Positions 1 to 7,643 of a stretch of 64,000 nucleotides of DNA are shown here, one piece after another. Position numbers and translations under genes: made by a program. Position 1 is the stretch's first letter. Each line of letters opens with the position of its first letter. Source of the stretch: Bog-159 sp049511415 (GTDB taxonomy: Bacteria; Acidobacteriota; Terriglobia; Bryobacterales; Bryobacteraceae); assembly GCA_049511415.1 (NCBI GenBank), contig JBEKYC010000006.1:124001-188000 (forward strand), given 5' to 3'. Under the pieces are notes generated by a model, which was not told where the DNA came from, did no database searches, and saw nothing but the letters and a program-made list of their open reading frames with translations.

Positions 1-1
1 A

Positions 2-388
2 TTGGCGCGGCGGCAGGACTTCAAGAACTTCATCGTGAACCGGGGCTGCGATGTGGTGGAGGTGGACGTGCGGAATGCGGGCGGATTTCTGGAATCGAAG
101 AAAGTGGCGAATCTGGCGGAGTTATACGGTCTTCCGATGGCCACGCGTAACACGGGGACGGCGCTGAATGCCATGGCGGGCGTGCAGTGGGCCGCGGCGG
201 TACGCGATTTTCTGGCGGCGGAGACGATCATCGGCCACGGCAACTGGCTGGACGATGTGGTGGTGCACGACAAACCGCTGGTGGAACAGGGTTACATCGC
301 GGCGCCGCGGAAGCCGGGGCTGGGCGTGGATCTGAATCCGGAAACGGTGAAGGCGAACCTGGCGGCGGGTGAGCGCTACTGGGAATGA
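2..388 (+). CDS. Mandelate racemase/muconate lactonizing enzyme family protein, C-terminal part
   Basis: The reading frame is open at the left edge, so only the last 128 residues are present. The segment matches the C-terminal part of the enolase superfamily barrel: a 'VEVDVRNAGGF' strand followed by 'KVANLAELYGLP', a 'RNTGTALN' loop where the family places an active-site segment, and the usual tail 'KPGLGVDLNPETVK'. Family members abstract a proton alpha to a carboxylate using Mg2+, usually in sugar-acid catabolism; the substrate cannot be told from this fragment. The stop codon overlaps the start of the next gene (ATGA), so the two are probably co-transcribed. Confidence 0.8.
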   Translation: MARRQDFKNFIVNRGCDVVEVDVRNAGGFLESKKVANLAELYGLPMATRNTGTALNAMAGVQWAAAVRDFLAAETIIGHGNWLDDVVVHDKPLVEQGYIAAPRKPGLGVDLNPETVKANLAAGERYWE

Positions 389-1062
389 AATCGGTGGAGA
401 CGCGCCGCACCAATTTGCATCCCGCGGTGGCGTACGTCGCGCCGTTCGCGGTTTTCATCGCGCTGCGATGGCTGCCTGTCGCGGTGGGGTGGCTGGCGCC
501 GGTGCGGCTACTGGCAGTGGCGGCGGCTATCGCGGTATTCTCGCGGGAAGTGATCCCACGGCGGGTGTCGCAGGTGTTGGGATCGGTGGCGGTGGGCGCG
601 GCAGTGCTGGTGATCTGGATCGGACCGGATCTGATGTGGCCGGGGTATCGGGAGTTGTGGCTATTCCACAACAGCCTGACGGGATCGGCGCACAGTTCGC
701 TGGGGCCAGAGCTTCGGTCGAACGTGTTTTTCATTGTCGTGCGCATGGCGGAGAGCGCTGTGCTGGTGCCGATTCTGGAGGAACTCTTCTGGCGGGGCTG
801 GCTGATGCGGTGGCTCATCGACCCGGATTTTGAACGTGTGCCGCTGGGACAATACACGGCATTTTCGTTCTGGGCGGTGGCGCTGCTGTTCGCGTCGGAG
901 CATGGTGCTTATTGGGACGTGGGCCTGCTGGCGGGAGTGGCTTATAACTGGTGGATGGTCCGGACCAGGAACTTAGGCGATTGCATGCTGGCGCATGGAG
1001 TCACTAATGCCTTACTGGGGGCCTACGTGCTGCTTTTCAACCAATGGCAGTATTGGTTGTGA
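385..1062 (+). CDS. CAAX prenyl protease-related (CPBP family) membrane protease
   Basis: A 225-residue multi-pass membrane protein. It carries the CPBP signature in order: 'EELFWRGW' (the EExxxR motif, about residues 131-138), a second histidine in 'ASEHGAYWD' (about 172-180), and 'LAHGVTNALLGAY' near the C terminus. These are the glutamate and histidine residues of intramembrane glutamic endopeptidases. The 'SEHG' spacing and short length resemble the CAAX-related subfamily found beside exosortase systems, but no exosortase is in this window. The ATG overlaps the previous stop by 4 bp. Substrate unknown. Confidence 0.82.
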   Translation: MKSVETRRTNLHPAVAYVAPFAVFIALRWLPVAVGWLAPVRLLAVAAAIAVFSREVIPRRVSQVLGSVAVGAAVLVIWIGPDLMWPGYRELWLFHNSLTGSAHSSLGPELRSNVFFIVVRMAESAVLVPILEELFWRGWLMRWLIDPDFERVPLGQYTAFSFWAVALLFASEHGAYWDVGLLAGVAYNWWMVRTRNLGDCMLAHGVTNALLGAYVLLFNQWQYWL

Positions 1063-1105
1063 CCCCGCTCTCTTAATACAAGCGAGTTAAGATCGTCTCA
1101 CAGAT

Positions 1106-2548
1106 ATGCGCCCGCTATTGGTGTGGATGATGGCTTGCAACGCGGCTGCGGCGGAATTACCGCGCGTGGTGTTTCTGGAGCCGGCCGGGAAAGTGAATAC
1201 GGCATCGGCGGAGATTCACGAGGAGATGCCTTTGTACCGGCGCGTGGCGGACGCGTCGCGGTATGCAGGTTGGCTGCATAATGAATCCGCCGAGCGCGCG
1301 CTGCGGCTGTATGCGCAGGCGGCCGGTATCGTGAAACCCGGCGCGGATACGCCGGATTACTATGTGGCGCTGGTGAAAGGCGGTAACCACGGGGCGGTAG
1401 GTCTTCGGATCGAGACGCCGGAAGGTGTCAAAGATTATCCGCACACGGCTTACATTCTGCTGGATGCCGAGCCGGAGCTATTTGGAACGACGATGTATCA
1501 CGAGACCGGGCACGTCGTGATCGATATGCTGGCGGGCGGGCGGCGACTGGACGGGCTGGAGGTATCGTCGATTCCACACTCGACGGCGGGGCTTGCCGAT
1601 CGCACGACGGCATTCAGCGAGGGTTGGGCGATCCATCTGGAAACTCTGGCGGCGCACCTGGCGCGCGGCGCGGACTTGAAGTGGCAATACCATCACGAGG
1701 GCGTGGGATTCGGGGACGCGCCGTATCGCGGCAGCGAGTATTATCGGGCGGGATCCGATCTGACGACCTTTTCGCAGAACCTGGCACGGTATTACGAAGT
1801 GCGGGAGAACTATTTCGCCTTTGAGAGCGCTTTTCGCGGGCCGGATTATCTGCGGGTGCAGTTGGAGAAGGCGCGGGACTTCGCCGCGCCGCGAGATGCG
1901 GATCAACTGCTGCAGGCGGAGGGTTTCTATGCCAGCTTCTTCTTTCTGTATGCGATGCGCGGGAAAGAACTGCCTTCCGAGGAGGTTGTGGCGCAGCGCG
2001 AAGAGCGCCTGTTGCGGGCGATGCATGCCATGTTCGCGGAGGTCAAAACGGACATCTCCACGCCGTGGCTGTTGGAGTTGGTGACGGCGTATATGCGTCT
2101 GTTTCCCGAGGAGCTCGGGGAGATCGTGGATGCGTTGGACGATCTGAGCCACGGCGTATTTGTAGATGCGAGCGCAGCGGCGATGTGGCGGGAGCATTAT
2201 CTGGCCAGCCTGCGGCTGGATTTGGAACATCTCAACCGGGATGCGATCGACGCGGCGCGTCGTCGTTGGCGGGAGGCGGTGGTGGCAGACCCGCGGATCT
2301 TGTTCGCTCGCATCGGGCCGGAGATCGTGTGCACGGCGCCGGCGGTGAAGGTGCGGTTGGTGGCTTTTGGCGAAGAGGCGCCGCTACGGTTTGATGTCAA
2401 CACAGTGCAGGAGGGAATCATGCGGTTGGTTCCGGGCGGTACAGAGGCGTGGATTGGGCGATGGCTTGGGGAACGTTCGCGAGTGCCATTTGCCAGTCCG
2501 GAGGATTTTCGCGCGCGAGTCGGTCCGGTGGCGGGAATGAAGTTTTGA
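1106..2548 (+). CDS. Secreted putative zinc metalloprotease (HExxH)
   Basis: A 480-residue protein with a short N-terminal hydrophobic leader ending around 'CNAAAAE'. Residues 132-136 read HETGH, a HExxH zinc site, inside a helix-like stretch 'MYHETGHVVIDML'. A conserved-looking 'FSEGWAIHLE' follows about 35 residues later (E172), which fits the third zinc ligand of a gluzincin-type protease. The rest is mostly helical with no recognised domain. I cannot assign a MEROPS family. It starts 43 bp after the protease-like gene upstream on the same strand. Confidence 0.6.
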   Translation: MRPLLVWMMACNAAAAELPRVVFLEPAGKVNTASAEIHEEMPLYRRVADASRYAGWLHNESAERALRLYAQAAGIVKPGADTPDYYVALVKGGNHGAVGLRIETPEGVKDYPHTAYILLDAEPELFGTTMYHETGHVVIDMLAGGRRLDGLEVSSIPHSTAGLADRTTAFSEGWAIHLETLAAHLARGADLKWQYHHEGVGFGDAPYRGSEYYRAGSDLTTFSQNLARYYEVRENYFAFESAFRGPDYLRVQLEKARDFAAPRDADQLLQAEGFYASFFFLYAMRGKELPSEEVVAQREERLLRAMHAMFAEVKTDISTPWLLELVTAYMRLFPEELGEIVDALDDLSHGVFVDASAAAMWREHYLASLRLDLEHLNRDAIDAARRRWREAVVADPRILFARIGPEIVCTAPAVKVRLVAFGEEAPLRFDVNTVQEGIMRLVPGGTEAWIGRWLGERSRVPFASPEDFRARVGPVAGMKF

Positions 2549-2580
2549 CGGGGGCTGGAAACGGGTTATTCTCTTACTTC

Positions 2581-3471
2581 ATGGCACATCGAGCGGCTGT
2601 AATTGGGAGTGCGGGACAACTCGGCGTGGAACTTGTCCGCGAGTTGAAACGGCGGGGATACGAAACCATCGGGTGGGATCGCGGACAGTTGGATATTACC
2701 GACAACGAACGGGTGGAGAGTGTGCTGGCCCCCTGGGACCCGCAGGTGGTGTTCAACGCGGCGGCTTATAACCAGGTGGATGTGGCCGAGAAGGAGCCAC
2801 TGGCGGCGTTCCAGGTGAACGCGCTGGCGGTGCGCAACGTGGCGCTGGCATGCCGTCAACTGGATGCGCAACTGGTGCATTTTTCAACCGATTATGTTTT
2901 CGACGGCACGGCGGGACGGCCGTATACGGAAAGCGACGCGACGCATCCTTTGGGGGCCTACGGGGTCTCGAAGCTGGCGGGCGAACTATATGCGCAGGCC
3001 TATCTGGACGCGCCGCTAATTGTGCGCACTTCGGGTGTTTTCGGTCCTGCGGGGCTGGGCACGGCGCGGGGCAATTTCGTAGAGGTGATGCTGCGGCTGG
3101 GGGGATCGGGGCAGCCCATACGGGTGGTGGAAGATCATGTGGCTTCGCCGACTTACGCGCCATTGCTGGCGGCGCGGAGCATCGACCTGGTCGAGCGCGG
3201 GCAGTCGGGCATCTTTCACGTGGGCGGGGGCACGCCGGTTTCGTGGTTTCACTACGCGCAGACGATTTTCGAAGTGGGCATGCCCGGGCATGCGATCGAA
3301 CTGCATGCGACTAACGAGCGCGAGTACCGCACGGCGGCGCGGCGGCCTAAGTTTTCAGCTTTGTCGAATGGCAAGATGGAAAGCTCTGGTATCGCTCCGA
3401 TGCCTACGCTTCGGGAGGCGCTCAGCCTCTACTTTGCGGCTCGGGCGGGCCTCAAGCCCCACGCGGACTGA
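2581..3471 (+). CDS. rfbD: dTDP-4-dehydrorhamnose reductase
   Basis: A short-chain dehydrogenase-type sugar reductase that makes dTDP-L-rhamnose with NAD(P)H, the last step of rhamnose donor synthesis for cell-surface polysaccharide. The 296-residue protein has the nucleotide-binding loop GSAGQLG (residues 9-15), 'LDIT' after the second strand, 'NAAAYNQVD' (59-67), the 'STDYVFDG' segment (102-109) and the catalytic YGVSK (Y127, K131). I chose the ATG at 2581 rather than the in-frame start at 2449, because that one would overlap the preceding gene by 100 bp and lies upstream of the Rossmann motif. No other rml genes are adjacent, so the rest of the pathway lies elsewhere. Confidence 0.93.
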   Translation: MAHRAAVIGSAGQLGVELVRELKRRGYETIGWDRGQLDITDNERVESVLAPWDPQVVFNAAAYNQVDVAEKEPLAAFQVNALAVRNVALACRQLDAQLVHFSTDYVFDGTAGRPYTESDATHPLGAYGVSKLAGELYAQAYLDAPLIVRTSGVFGPAGLGTARGNFVEVMLRLGGSGQPIRVVEDHVASPTYAPLLAARSIDLVERGQSGIFHVGGGTPVSWFHYAQTIFEVGMPGHAIELHATNEREYRTAARRPKFSALSNGKMESSGIAPMPTLREALSLYFAARAGLKPHAD

Positions 3472-3478
3472 AGTCCGC
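3463..3478. terminator. Perfect 7-bp hairpin at the 3' end of rfbD
   Basis: GCGGACT-GA-AGTCCGC forms a perfect inverted repeat overlapping the rfbD stop codon, and a second short stem (ACGGG...CCCGT) follows at about 3503-3519. The site lies between the convergent rfbD and VWA genes. There is no long T tract, so this is a candidate bidirectional terminator or a small dispersed palindrome, not a classical intrinsic terminator. Confidence 0.4.
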
Positions 3479-3527
3479 CCGCCTTTACAAAAACGCGCAA
3501 AACGGGCCGCAGACCCGTCCCTTTGCG

Positions 3528-4529
3528 CTACGATCTTTCAGGCTTGGTGGCGTAGTAGCCTTTGCGGACCTGCACCTTCAGATTCTTGTCGGCAACCTTC
3601 ACGTTGAGGTGGCGGAAGCTGCCGTCGCGCACTGCGTTAGTAGAGGAATACGCGATGGCGTACTGGCTGCGCATTTCGTCCTGCAACTCCTTGAAGGCAT
3701 CATCGAGAGTGTGTCTGCGGTCGACTTTGAATACCTTGCCGCCGGTCTCGCCGGACATGCGCTGGAGGGCGGAATCGCTGACACCGAATGAGAACATGCC
3801 GTAGGCGCTAGGGTCGGCGTAGTCGATGCTGTAGATCACGGCATCGGACTTTTGGGCGGCTTCGATGGCCTCTTCGATCTTGAGCTTGCTGCCCTGATCG
3901 ATGCCGTCGGTGATGAGCACGATGACCTTGCGTCCGACTTCGGTTTTCAGCTTTTCGTTGGCGGCCAGATAGACGGCGTCGTAGAGCACAGTGCCGCGGG
4001 GCTGGCTGATGGTGGGCACGGGACCGGGGCCGATGCCGGACGCGCCAGAATTGATCTGCAAATTTGAAAGACCGGACTGCAGGAGCTTGGGCGAATTGGT
4101 GTAGTCTTGCAACAATTCGGATTCTTCGCCGAAGCTGATGAGGAAGGCTTCGTCCTTCTTGCGCAGGACCTGGGAGAAGAACTGATGGGCGGCGTGCCGC
4201 TCGATATCCAAGAGGTTGCGCTGGCTGGCACTGACATCGATGAGCAGGCCGATGGTCAGCGGCAGATCGGTTTCGCGCGTGAAATATTTGATGGTCTGCG
4301 GCTTGCCGTCTTCGAGGACAGTGAAATCGTCCTTGTTCAGATTGCCGATCAGGGCTCCATGCTTGTCGTGCACCGAAGCCAGGATGTTGACGAGGGCGAC
4401 GTCGACGGTAATGGGCGCAGGAGCTTCATCTTCGGGCTTTTGCTCGGGCTTCTGTTGGGGTAGCCCGGAGGGCGCGAGAAGGATCAGGGAGACGAGCACG
4501 CGTCCCAGCGCGGCGTTGGATAGGGCCAT
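3528..4529 (-). CDS. Secreted VWA domain protein (acidobacterial VWFA-related family)
   Basis: A 333-residue protein with an N-terminal hydrophobic leader and a short Pro/Gln/Glu-rich linker. A beta-rich domain follows ('VNILASVHDKHGALIGNL' then 'DDFTVLEDGKPQTI', residues 47-80), then a von Willebrand A domain starting near residue 90. The MIDAS DxSxS motif is present as DVSAS (98-102), with 'ITDGIDQGS' later in the domain. This arrangement matches a family that is highly expanded in Acidobacteria. The role is probably extracellular, metal-dependent protein-protein contact; no partner is known. It is divergent from the glycosylase gene with only 9 bp between starts. Confidence 0.88.
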   Translation of the reverse strand: MALSNAALGRVLVSLILLAPSGLPQQKPEQKPEDEAPAPITVDVALVNILASVHDKHGALIGNLNKDDFTVLEDGKPQTIKYFTRETDLPLTIGLLIDVSASQRNLLDIERHAAHQFFSQVLRKKDEAFLISFGEESELLQDYTNSPKLLQSGLSNLQINSGASGIGPGPVPTISQPRGTVLYDAVYLAANEKLKTEVGRKVIVLITDGIDQGSKLKIEEAIEAAQKSDAVIYSIDYADPSAYGMFSFGVSDSALQRMSGETGGKVFKVDRRHTLDDAFKELQDEMRSQYAIAYSSTNAVRDGSFRHLNVKVADKNLKVQVRKGYYATKPERS

Positions 4530-4538
4530 AAGGATACA

Positions 4539-5180
4539 ATGAGGGACGTAGCAACCTACGCACCTGTTTCAATCATGCGCAAAGCCATACGCCATCTGCA
4601 AGCGGCCGATCCGGTGATGGGCGGAATTATCGAGCGGGTAGGGGCTTATCGCATACAATTTCGGGAGCCGGGGTTCGAGACGCTGGTGAAGTCGATCGTG
4701 TATCAACAGCTTAGCGGACGGGTGGCGCAGGTGATCTTCGGGCGCCTGACGGGGGCGGTACCGGACGGTCTGCTGACACCGGAAAATGTCCTGGCGCTGC
4801 GACCGGCCAAGATGCGGGCGCTGGGGCTTTCCAAGCAGAAGACGGCGTATATTCGGGATCTGGCGCGGCACACGCGCGCCGGCACGGTGGATTTCGAGGC
4901 GCTGATGGGCCTGGCGGATGCCGAAGTGATTGAGCGGCTGACGCTGGTGAAAGGCGTAGGCGTGTGGACGGCGCATATGTTCCTGATTTTCGCTTTGCGG
5001 CGCACGAACGTGCTGCCGAGCGGCGACCTGGGGATTCGGGCGGCGGTGCGGAAGGCGTACGCACTGGAAGAGTTGCCAAAGCCGGCAGAGGTGGAGGAAC
5101 TGGGGCAGCGATGGCATCCTTACTGTACGGTGGCGGCGTGGTATCTGTGGCGGAGTCTGGAGCCGAACGCGAATCTGTAG
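4539..5180 (+). CDS. DNA-3-methyladenine glycosylase II-like (HhH-GPD) protein
   Basis: Base-excision repair enzyme of the AlkA/HhH-GPD superfamily, which removes alkylated bases from DNA. The 213-residue protein has 'SIVYQQLSGRVA' (52-63), the helix-hairpin-helix 'LTLVKGVGVWTA' (134-145) and the catalytic aspartate in 'LPSGDLGIR' (D163). It lacks the N-terminal domain of E. coli AlkA, as many short bacterial family members do. The ATG at 4539 has AAGGA just upstream; an ATG at 4575 is an alternative that would leave room for a promoter between the divergent genes (TACAAT at 4535). Confidence 0.9.
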   Translation: MRDVATYAPVSIMRKAIRHLQAADPVMGGIIERVGAYRIQFREPGFETLVKSIVYQQLSGRVAQVIFGRLTGAVPDGLLTPENVLALRPAKMRALGLSKQKTAYIRDLARHTRAGTVDFEALMGLADAEVIERLTLVKGVGVWTAHMFLIFALRRTNVLPSGDLGIRAAVRKAYALEELPKPAEVEELGQRWHPYCTVAAWYLWRSLEPNANL

Positions 5181-5286
5181 GGCTAAGGCCTCCTGGCAAG
5201 TCGCGCCCTCCTGCGCTTTTGGGCAACGCTCAAGTGAGGGTACTGAGCAGTATGGAAACAAGCCTCGACTGTCTCAGTGTTCTGCT

Positions 5287-5493
5287 GTGGAAAGCATTCC
5301 GGGCAAGGTCAGCGGCGTCTGGGTGCTGCGGGGGAGTCGTATGCCTGTTTTCGCGATCTTCGAGAACCTCGAAGCCGGGGCCAATATCGACGATATCCTA
5401 GCGTGGTTCGAGGGGGTTGACAGGGACCAGGTCAAAGCGATGATAGAGTTTGCCGCTCGCACCCTCGATAAGGCACCGGCCCTTGTGCCGTAG
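5287..5493 (+). CDS. DUF433 domain protein, putative antitoxin
   Basis: A 68-residue protein with the DUF433 pattern: 'GVWVLRGSRMPVFAIFENLEAG' in the first half and 'DDILAWFEGVDRDQVKAMIEF' in the second, a short winged-helix-like fold. DUF433 proteins usually precede a PIN-like DUF5615 gene, and one follows here with no gap (stop TAG, then ATG). It is therefore probably the antitoxin and transcriptional autoregulator of the pair. Functional assignment is by family and context only. Confidence 0.78.
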   Translation: MESIPGKVSGVWVLRGSRMPVFAIFENLEAGANIDDILAWFEGVDRDQVKAMIEFAARTLDKAPALVP

Positions 5494-5929
5494 ATGCTGA
5501 TTCTTTTTGATCAGGCGTCGCAGGTACCGATCCGCGACTATCTCCAAGAGCACACGATAAGCACAGCCTTTCAGCACGGATGGAGCAAACTCAAGAACGG
5601 CGAATTGTTGGAAGCGGCGGAACGTGCGGGGGTTCGCAGTTTTCTTGACAACAGACAAGAACATCCGTCACCCGCAAAAGCTCGGTGGCCGGAAAATCGC
5701 CATAGTGGTGATCAGTCAACAGCAGTGGCCACGACTTCAGGCTCACGTCCAGGTGGTTGTTGACCCGCCAAATACTGCAAGTTTTATGAGGGACTGTCTC
5801 AGTGCCGAACGCGACGGGCTGCCGGCACCACTGGCGATTGACATAAAACGGCTGAGGATTTCCGGCAGCCCCAGAAAGGTGTCTGATTCCGTCTTTAATC
5901 GCACATGGGTGATTGATTCCGGGTGGTGA
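5494..5929 (+). pseudogene. DUF5615 (PIN-like) toxin, frameshifted
   Basis: The first part reads as a DUF5615 protein: 'MLILFDQASQVPIRDYL', then 'GWSKLKNGELLEAAERAG'. The frame then runs into unrelated sequence. In the +1 frame the family sequence resumes as 'FAVFLTTDKNIRHPQKLGGR' and 'IAIVVISQQQWPRLQ'. Removing one G from the run of five at 5628-5632 joins the two parts exactly. The acidic residues of the PIN-like site (D in 'LFDQ', D in 'TTDKN') are kept in the joined product. The gene is either inactivated by slippage in a G tract, phase-variable, or carries a sequencing error. The joined frame ends at 5929, a longer tail than usual for the family. Confidence 0.72.
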
Positions 5930-5978
5930 AACCGATATGCTTCAACCGAGCCTACAGGCAGCCAAAAGGAGAATGACA

Positions 5979-6557
5979 ATGAGAAGAATTCTGGTTCTAG
6001 TGACGCTCGCTGCTACTTTGTTGTGGAACGCACCCGCTCAAGAGACTGCAACCGTGATCCCGATTCTGAATCCGCAATTCCAACTCGACACACTGGCGTG
6101 TTCTCCGGGATCCGGCTGCAATTACCCGAGCATCAGCGGCTGGATAGTTGGTCCGCAGACCGGTATATTGAAGGCGTCCGCGGTCCAATATCCCGGCACA
6201 CCCGTGGGTGGAATCTATGTGGCCTACATCGGCAGTTCGCAGGCCACAGGCTCTATCACACAGATGCTGGGAGCCACGGTCCAGGCGAATACGACTTACA
6301 CGCTGACCGTAAGGATAGGAGCCCGCGACGACGAGGTCTTCACCGGTTATACTGTGACTTTGGCGGCGGGGAACGTGACATTGGCCTCCGGCAACAGCGC
6401 CATTCCGTTGGGCGGCAAGTTCGTTAACGAGGTGATTATGTATAATTCGGGGTCTACCCCTCCGCAATTGGGCCAGCCGCTACAAGTCTTCGTAGGGAGT
6501 ATTGGGACTGGGCAAATGAATGTCTCGGACGTGATTCTGACCTACAAACCTGAGTGA
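5979..6557 (+). CDS. Secreted beta-sandwich protein of unknown function
   Basis: A 192-residue protein with a signal peptide (cleavage probably after 'NAPAQ') and a beta-rich body: 'GWIVGPQTG', 'TYTLTVRIGARDDEVFTGYTV', 'VGSIGTGQMNVSDVIL'. The pattern resembles the jelly-roll domain of DUF642/PEP-CTERM-type secreted proteins ('N-x-F...GW...G', then a 'T-Y-T-L-T-V-x-x-G' strand), but there is no PEP-CTERM anchor. The ATG at 5979 is chosen because AAAGGAG ends 7 bases upstream; earlier in-frame starts at 5913 and 5973 lack this. Function unknown, possibly carbohydrate binding. Confidence 0.62.
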   Translation: MRRILVLVTLAATLLWNAPAQETATVIPILNPQFQLDTLACSPGSGCNYPSISGWIVGPQTGILKASAVQYPGTPVGGIYVAYIGSSQATGSITQMLGATVQANTTYTLTVRIGARDDEVFTGYTVTLAAGNVTLASGNSAIPLGGKFVNEVIMYNSGSTPPQLGQPLQVFVGSIGTGQMNVSDVILTYKPE

Positions 6558-6732
6558 GAGATTGATTTAAACGAGGCCCGGAAGCGGCGGCGTTGAAAGC
6601 CTCGTCGGGCACCTGACTATTTTCGATTGCAAAGGCATCCCAGTTCTGCGCCGGGAACGCGTTGGGGCCGCCGTAGTCGCCGGCGATCAGCAGAATCCCG
6701 CAAATGGAGACCAGCAAGGCCGTAGAGGAGAC

Positions 6733-6749
6733 TGCAGGCTAGGCCTGCA
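6733..6749. repeat. Short palindrome TGCAGG-N5-CCTGCA
   Basis: A 6-bp perfect stem with a 5-base spacer in the 213-bp gap between the secreted protein and the Tat-isomerase gene. It may be an operator for the following operon or one of several short palindromes of this kind (see also 3463 and 41317). The rest of the gap shows no convincing coding sequence. Confidence 0.3.
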
Positions 6750-6770
6750 AAGGGTGTTTTAATTGTCTGC

Positions 6771-7643
6771 ATGTATACGCGCAGAGAATTCGCGGGCTTG
6801 GCCGCGGCGGGCGCGGCGGCGGCCGCGCAGACGCCGGCGCTACGTCTGGGCCTGATTGTTTACGCCGGTAGCGATCCGGAGGCGGCCATCCGGAAAGTTC
6901 ATTCGTTTGGCATTCCCACGTGCCAGGTGGGGGTGGGCGCGTTCGATGCGGAGATGCCCAAGCGGCTGCGGGCGGCGCTCGATCAATACCATATCGAAGC
7001 GACGTCGTTGGTCGCGGGCGGTCCGGGACCGGAGATATACGACTTCTACAAGGGCCCACTCACGATCGGATTCGTGCCGCGGGAGTATCGCGAGGCACGC
7101 ATTGCGCAGATCAAGAAGACATCGGATTTCGCCAAGCGTTGCGGCGTGCCGGCGGTGCAGACGCACTGCGGATTCATTCCCGAGAATCCGAACGATCCGC
7201 TCTATGCGGAGGCAGTCGAGGCTTTGCGCTCCGTGGGCGCTTATTGCAAACAGAATGGGCAGCAATTTCGCTGCGAGACGGGTCAGGAGACGCCCATCAC
7301 GCTGTTTCGGGTGATTCAGGATGCGGGGCTGGACAATATCGGGGTGAATTTCGACGCCGCGAATCTGATTCTGTATGGCAAGGCCAATCCGGTGGACGCT
7401 TTGGATATTCTAGGTCCTTTGGTCCAGGGGGTACATGCGAAGGATGGTCTGTACCCAACTAACCCGCGGGACTTGGGACGCGAGGTGGCGATCGGGCAGG
7501 GGAAGGTCAATTTTCCGGCGTTTGTCAAGCGGCTGAAGGAATTCGGATATCGCGGTCCGCTGACTATCGAGCGGGAGATTTCGGGCGCCAAGCAAGCGGA
7601 GGATATACGGGCTTCGAAGGCATATTTGGAGGGACTGATATGA
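6771..7643 (+). CDS. Tat-exported sugar phosphate isomerase/epimerase (TIM barrel)
   Basis: A 290-residue xylose-isomerase-like TIM barrel. The N terminus 'YTRREFAGLAAAGAAAAA' carries a twin-arginine signal (RREFAG). Barrel landmarks include 'VPAVQTHCGFIPENP' (about 123-137), 'FRCETGQETP' (about 164-173), 'VNFDAANLILYG' and 'GVHAKDG', which place the Glu/Asp/His metal ligands of this fold, and 'PLTIEREI' near the end. It probably acts on a sugar or inositol-type substrate in the periplasm. The stop overlaps the start of the Gfo/Idh/MocA gene by 4 bp, a common pairing in acidobacterial and planctomycetal carbohydrate loci. Confidence 0.85.
   Translation: MYTRREFAGLAAAGAAAAAQTPALRLGLIVYAGSDPEAAIRKVHSFGIPTCQVGVGAFDAEMPKRLRAALDQYHIEATSLVAGGPGPEIYDFYKGPLTIGFVPREYREARIAQIKKTSDFAKRCGVPAVQTHCGFIPENPNDPLYAEAVEALRSVGAYCKQNGQQFRCETGQETPITLFRVIQDAGLDNIGVNFDAANLILYGKANPVDALDILGPLVQGVHAKDGLYPTNPRDLGREVAIGQGKVNFPAFVKRLKEFGYRGPLTIEREISGAKQAEDIRASKAYLEGLI

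Noticed and set aside
228..857. Long open frame on the minus strand over the protease gene
   Set aside because: It is antisense to the CPBP gene, rich in Ser/Arg/Pro and without domain features; the opposing strand has clear motifs.
6454..6717. 87-codon frame on the minus strand in the gap before the isomerase
   Set aside because: It overlaps the end of the secreted-protein gene, has no plausible ribosome site and no family features.
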